Shown here: positions 1-4,217 of the stretch, piece after piece | Numbering within the stretch: position 1 is the first letter of the stretch | Layout: every line of letters begins with the position of its first letter | NCBI GenBank assembly: GCA_947176615.1 | Contig: CAMWRO010000151.1 | Coordinates: forward strand, 1 to 7,163 | Direction: 5' to 3' | Source of the DNA: an uncultured Porphyromonadaceae bacterium | GTDB lineage: Bacteria; Bacteroidota; Bacteroidia; Bacteroidales; Muribaculaceae | DNA: 7,163 bases | Made by a program: the position numbers and the translations under genes | The notes under the pieces: model-generated | Told to the model about the DNA's origin: nothing | What the model saw: only the letters and a program-made list of their open reading frames with translations | Database searches by the model: none

Positions 1-888
1 GGTCCCCACTGCCGGCTGCTTGGTTACCGTGAGCAGCACTGCCGGATGAGCATCGACCGATGCCACGCCGAGTCGGGGTTCCTTGTGGCCGGTAGTGACA
101 TCGGCGATGTCGCCGAGTTTCACCATCCCGCGCTCGTCACTGCGGATGACGCTTTCGGCAAGTTCGTCAACGTCGGTAGTCGCGATGTCCCCTTTGATGA
201 GGTATTCGTTTCCATATTCATACAGCACACCTCCCGAGGCATTGGAATTGAGCGTGGCTACAGCGTCCATGACCTCGCCGAGGGAGATGTCATGACGTTT
301 CATCCTCTCGGGGGAGACAAGTATCTGATATTCCTTGATGTCTCCGCCGATAACCGATACCTGCGATACGCCGCCGATTGAAAGCAGGCGCGGACGTATG
401 CGGCGGTCAGCTATGGTACGCAATTCGCCGAGGGTGGTGGTAGAGTCGGCGGTCAGGCCGATGATGAGCACTTCTCCGAGGATGGATGACTGCGGGCCGA
501 GGGTGGGTGACCCGATACCGGGCGGGAGAGAACCTTCGATTTCCGACAGCTTTTCAGATACTGTCTGACGTGCCCGATAGATGTCTGTGCCCCAGTCAAA
601 TTCTACCCAGACGACCGAGAATCCCGCGGCTGATGATGAGCGCACGCGGCGAACTCCCGTGGCTCCGTTGACAGCGGTCTCGATGGGGAATGTGATTATT
701 TTTTCGACCTCCTCAGGTGCAAAACCGGGTGCCTCGGTCATGACAACTACCGTCGGGGCATTGAGGTCGGGAAAGATGTCAACCTCGGTGCGCAGCAATA
801 CCGTGACTCCGGCCAAAAGCAACAGCCCCGACAGCACAAGCACGACAAGACGGTTGTTGAGCGACAAGTCTATAATCTTGTTAAGCAT
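1..888 (-). CDS. CusA/CzcA-family heavy-metal efflux RND permease, N-terminal 296 residues (3' end outside window)
   Basis: This is the inner-membrane, proton-driven pump of a tripartite metal efflux complex, which exports metal ions from periplasm or cytoplasm through an adaptor and an outer-membrane channel. Reading the minus strand from the ATG at 888 gives an uninterrupted frame to the window edge. It starts MLNKIIDLSLNNRLVVLVLS, with a first membrane helix at about residues 13-32, then RTEVDIFPDLNAPTV at about 33-47 and APGFAPEEVE at about 53-62. It continues with porter-domain signatures: GTDIYRARQ (about 100-108), LPPGIGSPTLGP (about 121-132), IGGVSQVSVIGG (about 171-182) and EYQILVSPERM. 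These match the HME (heavy-metal efflux) RND subfamily in order and spacing. Full family members are about 1,030 residues, so roughly 70% is missing, including the metal-binding methionine region that would help tell Cu/Ag from Zn/Co/Ni pumps. It follows the adaptor gene by 14 bp, so the two are surely co-transcribed. No Shine-Dalgarno sequence is visible. Family is secure; substrate is unknown. Confidence 0.95.
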   Translation of the reverse strand, partial: MLNKIIDLSLNNRLVVLVLSGLLLLAGVTVLLRTEVDIFPDLNAPTVVVMTEAPGFAPEEVEKIITFPIETAVNGATGVRRVRSSSAAGFSVVWVEFDWGTDIYRARQTVSEKLSEIEGSLPPGIGSPTLGPQSSILGEVLIIGLTADSTTTLGELRTIADRRIRPRLLSIGGVSQVSVIGGDIKEYQILVSPERMKRHDISLGEVMDAVATLNSNASGGVLYEYGNEYLIKGDIATTDVDELAESVIRSDERGMVKLGDIADVTTGHKEPRLGVASVDAHPAVLLTVTKQPAVGT

Positions 889-902
889 GGCGAGAACAGG
901 GA

Positions 903-2033
903 TTAATGATTATGGGAATGACCTTCGGGAACAACTCCCGAGCTTTCTGCAAGACGGACAAAAGTGACATTTTCAGTCACAGCTTCCTCCCCGGCATTGA
1001 GGCCCGACAGGATTTCGACAGACTTTCCGTCGTTGTTTCCGAGCTTGACCGGCCGCTTTTCATAGCCGTGCTCGCTCTTTTTCACATAGACGTAGTGTGT
1101 GCCCTGCGCCTCGGTGACGGCGGCGACCGGCACTGTCAATGCGTCATTGCGGGAGCGGCCGATGAGATAGATTTCGGCTGATGCTCCGGGTGTGACCGTG
1201 CCGTTGTTGTCAAATGTGAAATAGACAGGGATATATCCTTTCAGCTCGCCTGCGGCATTGGCCGGTGACACGAGACGGCCTCCCATGTCGGCAAGTGTTA
1301 ATGTCGTGTCGGAATAGGCGGGCCGGAAGTTGGCCGATGTTATTGTATTCACAAAGGACATATAGCGTTCCGGAAGGTCGGCGCGCAGGGTGAGCCGTGT
1401 GTTTTTTGACACAGTGGCAATCGGTGTGCCGGTCTCGACATATTCTCCCTCTTTGACCATCACCTGAGTGACGGTTCCTGCAATCGGGGATGAGGCACGT
1501 CCCGAGGCTGCGTTTCCGCTATAAGCGGCTCGGGCGGCATCGTAGGCCTGTTGCGCGGCATTGTACTCGCGGCGGGTGATGATGCCGTCAGAAAGCAGAG
1601 GCGTCAGCCGGTCGAGCTCGCGTTTGGCCGCCTCCATAGCTACGCGGGCACTTTCATTGGGGTCGCCGCCTGTCACTCCGCGCGACGACACGGTGGCTAT
1701 TGTGGCTCCGGCTGATACGTTCATGCCTTCGGTCACTCCTGCGACGAGGCGCACGATGCCTGATGCCGGGGCCGCGACAACGGCGCGGTCTTCGGGAGAG
1801 GAAACTATCTGCCCGCTGACGGTGACTATTTCGTTGAACCGGGATGGCGTGACGATAGCTGTCTTGACTCCGAATCGCTCGGCATCTTCAGGCTCAAGAA
1901 CGATTTCGTCGCTGTCATGATGATGGTCTTCTTTCCGAGCCTCATCTTTGTCATGGTCATGGTCATGGTTGGCGTGACAAGCCGTCATCAGCGATAGCGC
2001 GGCTATTGCTGATAAAAATATAGTCTTATTCAT
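903..2033 (-). CDS. CusB/CzcB-type periplasmic adaptor lipoprotein (membrane fusion protein), His-rich ends
   Basis: This 376-residue adaptor links the RND pump to an outer-membrane channel and may hand metal to the pump. A lipoprotein signal is present: a hydrophobic stretch at 4-17, then lipobox LMTAC with Cys19 as the lipidated residue. Cys19 is followed by a His/Asp-rich tail at 20-42 (HANHDHDHD, then EDHHHDSDE). The split lipoyl domain is seen at about 85-115 (AAPASGIVRLVAGV) and 181-210 (SSPIAGTVTQVMVKEGEYV). A short helical hairpin lies at about 126-171, a beta-barrel at about 213-290 and a membrane-proximal domain at about 296-362 (TVPVAAV, GTHYVYVKK, LGNNDGKSVEILSGL). The C-terminus is again His-rich (EGHSHNH, His372/374/376). 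Family lengths are usually 350-420, so it is complete. The ATG at 2033 is chosen because it directly precedes the signal peptide. E. coli CusB uses N-terminal Met residues for Cu(I). The first 100 residues after Cys19 here are rich in His and lack Met, which leans towards Zn/Co/Ni or Cu(II), but that is inference. It lies between a His/Cys-rich protein gene (94 bp upstream) and the pump gene (14 bp downstream). Confidence 0.93.
   Translation of the reverse strand: MNKTIFLSAIAALSLMTACHANHDHDHDKDEARKEDHHHDSDEIVLEPEDAERFGVKTAIVTPSRFNEIVTVSGQIVSSPEDRAVVAAPASGIVRLVAGVTEGMNVSAGATIATVSSRGVTGGDPNESARVAMEAAKRELDRLTPLLSDGIITRREYNAAQQAYDAARAAYSGNAASGRASSPIAGTVTQVMVKEGEYVETGTPIATVSKNTRLTLRADLPERYMSFVNTITSANFRPAYSDTTLTLADMGGRLVSPANAAGELKGYIPVYFTFDNNGTVTPGASAEIYLIGRSRNDALTVPVAAVTEAQGTHYVYVKKSEHGYEKRPVKLGNNDGKSVEILSGLNAGEEAVTENVTFVRLAESSGVVPEGHSHNH
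1950..1967. repeat. Three perfect tandem copies of a 6-bp unit inside the adaptor's His-rich tail
   Basis: The plus strand carries gtcatg three times in a row. On the coding strand this is (CATGAC)3, encoding His-Asp three times at residues 23-28, right after the lipidated Cys. Gain or loss of a unit would keep the frame and change the number of His-Asp pairs. Only three copies are present, so replication slippage is possible but not shown. Confidence 0.85.
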
Positions 2034-2069
2034 ATTTGAAGAACTGATGATGGGATGTAATGGTTTACT

Positions 2070-2102
2070 CGAAAAAGTAAAAAAGTAGCTTGTTAATCAA
2101 GC
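2070..2102 (-). terminator. Terminator-like hairpin plus T-tract between the His/Cys-rich gene and the adaptor gene
   Basis: On the minus strand a perfect 5-bp stem with a 5-nt loop (GCTTG-ATTAA-CAAGC, 2102-2088) is followed by TACTTTTTTACTTTTT. This is the layout of a Rho-independent terminator, though the stem is short. It lies inside what looks like a single metal-efflux operon, downstream of the leader gene stop (2128) and 55 bp upstream of the adaptor start. It may therefore act as a partial terminator or attenuator. A second weak hairpin (AGAGA at 2129-2125, TCTCT at 2110-2106) sits just before it and overlaps the stop codon. Confidence 0.45.
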
Positions 2103-2127
2103 ATAAGAGACTATTTTTAAACAATCT

Positions 2128-2565
2128 CTAAACATTTTCCATCATCGGAGGGGCACGGAGTGAGCGAATCCTCCTGTCGCAGCATTGAGGCCGTTTGTCG
2201 GGAGGCAGGACAATAATAGAAGAAATCTGTTTTTCCGGAGACTCTGCAATGAGAGTAGCTGCAGGCTGATCAAAGGTGTCAAAGGTGGGGAGATGAGGTG
2301 CGGAATATTTGGTCAGACGGCTGTCGCTGAGGTGCAGTGAGCAGCAATCGTCACTGTGGCGGTGGGCCGAGTGATGCTCAGGGTTGACAGCTCCGTGATG
2401 ACACTCGGTAATCAGATGTTCTCCACCTATTACAATATCGCCGAGTTTGGACACATGGATGTGAATCTCACCACCGCAGCAATGGTGGTGAAATTGCATG
2501 ACGCTCGTCATCGCGACGACGGCGAGCAGCAACACGGCTATATGGCGATATAATTGCTGTTTCAT
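2128..2565 (-). CDS. Small exported His/Cys-rich protein at the head of the metal efflux operon (resembles DUF6769-type proteins)
   Basis: This is a 145-residue protein with a hydrophobic N-terminal segment (about 9-23, IAVLLLAVVAMTSVM) that is a signal peptide or membrane anchor. Possible metal ligands cluster right after it: FHHHCC at 25-30, His35 and His37 (EIHIH), His50, ECHH at 54-57, HHSAHRH at 64-70, DCCSLH at 73-78 and a final CC at 128-129. That is 14 His after the anchor and 7 Cys in all. The C-terminus carries SLRAPP (135-140), similar to the LR-[AG]-PP tails I recall in other small proteins beside metal efflux genes. I recall DUF6769 for this kind of Bacteroidetes protein, but this assignment is from memory and unverified. 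The likely role is periplasmic metal binding, sensing or delivery for the pump encoded downstream; this is inference from composition and position. There is no known catalytic motif. The gap to the preceding peptidase gene is 73 bp and holds promoter-like elements. The ATG at 2565 is the only start that keeps the whole signal segment. Confidence 0.8.
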   Translation of the reverse strand: MKQQLYRHIAVLLLAVVAMTSVMQFHHHCCGGEIHIHVSKLGDIVIGGEHLITECHHGAVNPEHHSAHRHSDDCCSLHLSDSRLTKYSAPHLPTFDTFDQPAATLIAESPEKQISSIIVLPPDKRPQCCDRRIRSLRAPPMMENV

Positions 2566-2573
2566 GACAAGTG

Positions 2574-2629
2574 CAAATTTACATCTCCGCGTCCAAACGG
2601 ATGTTGCACAATTCTGTTACAAATTTACA
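2574..2629. repeat. Two direct copies of a 10-mer upstream of the efflux operon
   Basis: The 10-mer TGTAAATTTG (minus strand) occurs at 2583-2574 and again at 2629-2620, 46 bp apart. Both copies contain a -7-type TAAATTTG. They could be two promoters, two regulator half-sites, or chance in an AT-rich gap. Confidence 0.5.
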
Positions 2630-2652
2630 AAATTTTTTTCAGAAATACCAAG
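2620..2652 (-). promoter_or_regulatory. Candidate Bacteroides-type promoter for the His/Cys-rich gene and efflux operon
   Basis: The minus strand has TAAATTTG (2627-2620), a perfect match to the -7 consensus TAnnTTTG. A CTTG (2652-2649) lies 21 bp upstream as a one-mismatch -33 element, within the last codons of the peptidase gene. Transcription would start near 2613, giving a leader of about 48 nt. A second TAAATTTG lies at 2581-2574, but it has no -33 element at the right distance and would give an almost leaderless mRNA. Confidence 0.45.
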
Positions 2653-3814
2653 GGTGTTTTTCCACGCGGGTTATCCCTGTAGTTCCGACTGCACCCTTGA
2701 TGCGCGACGCTCCGCGATATACTCTGTCGCCGAAATCCTCGTCGTCATCGCGCATCTCGTTTACTTTCACGCGCCCCGACGAATGAATGTAGCAGCCGTC
2801 TTTGTCATACATCGCGACATGGCCTATGCGCCCTTCGGGGGTGTGGCTGAAAAACAGCAGGTCGCCCGCCTGAAGGCTGTCGGTGTCTTCGGGTGCGATT
2901 TTGATGCCGGTAAATATCTGTTGCGATGCATCGCGCATCAGTATGATGCCGTTGGCAAGATATGCCACTTTTATCAATCCGGAGCAGTCGACCGACTTGG
3001 TTGACGCACCGCCCCACAGGTAGGGGGTTCCCATGAGCCGGTAGGCCATGTCCATTATCAGGCCGATGTCAAAGTCTTGTTGCGCGTATGTCTCTATGGC
3101 GGTCACACACTCTCGGTCAATCCAGCCGCTGCGCCCGTCGGGGAGCAGGATTTTCACCCGAGTGCCGTTGCCGTCAAGAGTTCCCTCGACGATTGACCCG
3201 TTGACAAGTTCCGTGACAGTTTCGCGCGGTTCCGATGATTCGGAACCGGCATATACCTTGGCCTCTGTGGGGGATGTGACCACCAGTCGCGGGGACTTGC
3301 GCCACTCTTCCATCTGAATGTCGTTTTTTGTGGCGATTGACGAGATGTTCATGTATCCGATGTAACCGTCGGGAGTCTGGATGCGTTGCCATTCTCCGGT
3401 GTCTTCAAGGAGTCTCATCGGCGTTCCCATTATAGCCTGTGACACCATTTCGGTGGGATGCCCTTTCCCGGCTCTGATGCAGGCCACGGGAATGCGGACC
3501 TGCGCCCATCTGTCAGCAGGAAGTAATGTGATTCGGTCAATTGCTTCGATTCCGCCACGCTTTAAAGACGTGTTTATCGAGTCACGCAGATATTGTTCCG
3601 AGGTTTTCCCGGTCACAACGACGTGTCCCGCACTGTCGGCGACCTCTATTTCGGCAACTACGGTACGGCGGTCAGGGGCTACGCGGCTGATTGTCGCTGA
3701 CACTGTTTCCATTGCCTCGTCGGCAATCATCGCGCTTGCACCGCTACGCCTCTGCGCCACGGTGGCCGATGTCCCGAGGAGTGCTGTCACAAGCAATATT
3801 GCGAAAGTTTTCAT
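2639..3814 (-). CDS. Secreted NlpC/P60 (C40) cell-wall peptidase with two SH3-like domains
   Basis: This 391-residue enzyme probably cleaves gamma-D-glutamyl bonds in peptidoglycan stem peptides in the periplasm, as in YkfC/dipeptidyl-peptidase VI-like proteins. A signal peptide is seen at 1-20 (MKTFAILLVT..., likely cleavage after ATVA). Residues about 36-100 look BON-like (AEIEVADSAGHVVVTGKT, then a helix and IDRITLLPA). Two bacterial SH3-like segments follow at about 104-160 (ending DGYIGYMNISS) and 176-238 (ending DGRSGWIDRE). The catalytic NlpC/P60 domain covers about 248-391, with GTPYLWGG at 262-269, Cys277 in VDCSG, His332 in RIGHVAMY and His344 in CYIHSSG. This Cys-His-His set is complete, so the enzyme should be active. 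The ATG at 3814 starts the signal peptide and lies about 20 nt after the predicted transcription start. It has its own promoter. No clear terminator follows it, so some read-through into the metal efflux operon is possible. The exact bond specificity is inference. Confidence 0.93.
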   Translation of the reverse strand: MKTFAILLVTALLGTSATVAQRRSGASAMIADEAMETVSATISRVAPDRRTVVAEIEVADSAGHVVVTGKTSEQYLRDSINTSLKRGGIEAIDRITLLPADRWAQVRIPVACIRAGKGHPTEMVSQAIMGTPMRLLEDTGEWQRIQTPDGYIGYMNISSIATKNDIQMEEWRKSPRLVVTSPTEAKVYAGSESSEPRETVTELVNGSIVEGTLDGNGTRVKILLPDGRSGWIDRECVTAIETYAQQDFDIGLIMDMAYRLMGTPYLWGGASTKSVDCSGLIKVAYLANGIILMRDASQQIFTGIKIAPEDTDSLQAGDLLFFSHTPEGRIGHVAMYDKDGCYIHSSGRVKVNEMRDDDEDFGDRVYRGASRIKGAVGTTGITRVEKHPWYF

Positions 3815-3839
3815 TACTCAGTTTAGATGTGTTTCGATA

Positions 3840-3869
3840 CAAAGGTAGCGATAATATTTGGATTACAAA
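3840..3869 (-). promoter_or_regulatory. Bacteroides-type promoter of the NlpC/P60 peptidase gene
   Basis: The minus strand carries TTTG (3869-3866), an 18-bp spacer and TACCTTTG (3847-3840). These match the -33 TTTG and -7 TAnnTTTG elements used by the Bacteroidota primary sigma factor, with a spacer close to the usual 19. Transcription should start near 3833, about 20 nt before the ATG at 3814. The -33 element overlaps the T-tract of the terminator of the preceding gene. Confidence 0.75.
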
Positions 3870-3904
3870 TAAAAAGGAGAGACACCTGAGATGTGTCCCT
3901 CCTT
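3864..3904 (-). terminator. Strong Rho-independent terminator after the 57-residue membrane protein gene
   Basis: The minus strand has a 12-bp stem (AAGGAGGGACAC pairing with GTGTCTCTCCTT, one G-U wobble) with a 7-nt loop, followed directly by TTTTTATTTG. The stem occupies 3904-3893 and 3885-3874. It lies 21 bp past the stop codon of the small gene and separates it from the peptidase gene. There is no T-tract on the other side, so it acts on the minus strand only. Confidence 0.88.
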
Positions 3905-3925
3905 GAAAACTTTGATTTGAATCGG

Positions 3926-4099
3926 TTATTTGCGTTTGCTGTAGTAATGCCCTGCAATGAAAGCCGCGACAGAAAACAGGCTTAGTCCTGCCACGAGGAT
4001 GTGCAGTAAACGCTCACGTTTCTCGCGTTTCAAAAGTTGCTTTTCAAGTCGGTCGAGAACTTCGATTTCCCGCTGATTTTCGTTTTTTAATATAGCCAT
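3926..4099 (-). CDS. 57-residue coiled-coil, single-membrane-segment microprotein (unrecognised)
   Basis: I do not recognise a named family. The frame encodes MAILKNENQREIEVLDRLEK, then a charged helix through about residue 30 (LLKREKRER). A single hydrophobic segment follows at 31-50 (LLHILVAGLSLFSVAAFIAG), with a short tail HYYSKRK. Leu/Ile spacing at 10-24 suggests a short coiled coil. This is a tail-anchor-like layout, with the charged domain probably cytoplasmic, but the positive tail leaves the topology open. An ATG 14 codons upstream (4141) is in frame. I prefer 4099 because a TACATTTG promoter element (4131-4124) lies between the two, so a transcript from it could not include 4141. 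A strong terminator follows the stop, so the gene is probably its own transcription unit. Genuine coding is supported by the promoter, terminator and coherent protein structure; function is unknown. Confidence 0.72.
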   Translation of the reverse strand: MAILKNENQREIEVLDRLEKQLLKREKRERLLHILVAGLSLFSVAAFIAGHYYSKRK

Positions 4100-4123
4100 G
4101 TCAGTATCAATAAATAAGTTAAA

Positions 4124-4131
4124 CAAATGTA
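4124..4131 (-). promoter_or_regulatory. -7 promoter element of the 57-residue gene
   Basis: The minus strand reads TACATTTG, a perfect match to TAnnTTTG, 24 bp before the ATG at 4099. No clear TTTG is seen at the -33 position, where the sequence is AT-rich (GAGTAA), so strength is uncertain. It decides against the upstream in-frame ATG at 4141. Confidence 0.55.
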
Positions 4132-4217
4132 GAAACACCATTTTTATTACTTACTCTATAACTGTCAGGCAATAAGAAAAGTTGAAGTTATTAGCGTTTT
4201 TTATCAATTGGAGCGTG

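Noticed and set aside
46..967. Several plus-strand open frames (46-381, 335-568, 581-967)
   Set aside because: They oppose the RND permease gene, whose motifs run continuously on the minus strand to the window edge.
1561..1920. 119-codon open frame on the plus strand
   Set aside because: It lies opposite the lipoyl and hairpin region of the adaptor gene, with Arg/Ser/Thr-rich translation typical of an antisense shadow.
2040..2090. TACTTTTT as a possible internal promoter for the adaptor gene
   Set aside because: It has one mismatch to TAnnTTTG, lacks a -33 TTTG, and is better explained as the T-tract after the hairpin.
2498..3004. 168-codon open frame on the plus strand
   Set aside because: It crosses the 3' half of the peptidase gene, the promoter gap and the start of the His/Cys-rich gene, all well supported on the minus strand. 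Its translation has no coherent domain.
4100..4141. Upstream in-frame ATG extending the microprotein to 71 residues
   Set aside because: The TACATTTG promoter element lies between this ATG and the inner one, and the added residues (MVFLHLFNLFIDTD) are coded by the promoter region itself.
4142..4217. Terminator for the large lipoprotein gene
   Set aside because: I looked for a GC stem plus T-tract on the minus strand after the stop at 4218 and found only AT-rich sequence with no stable hairpin.
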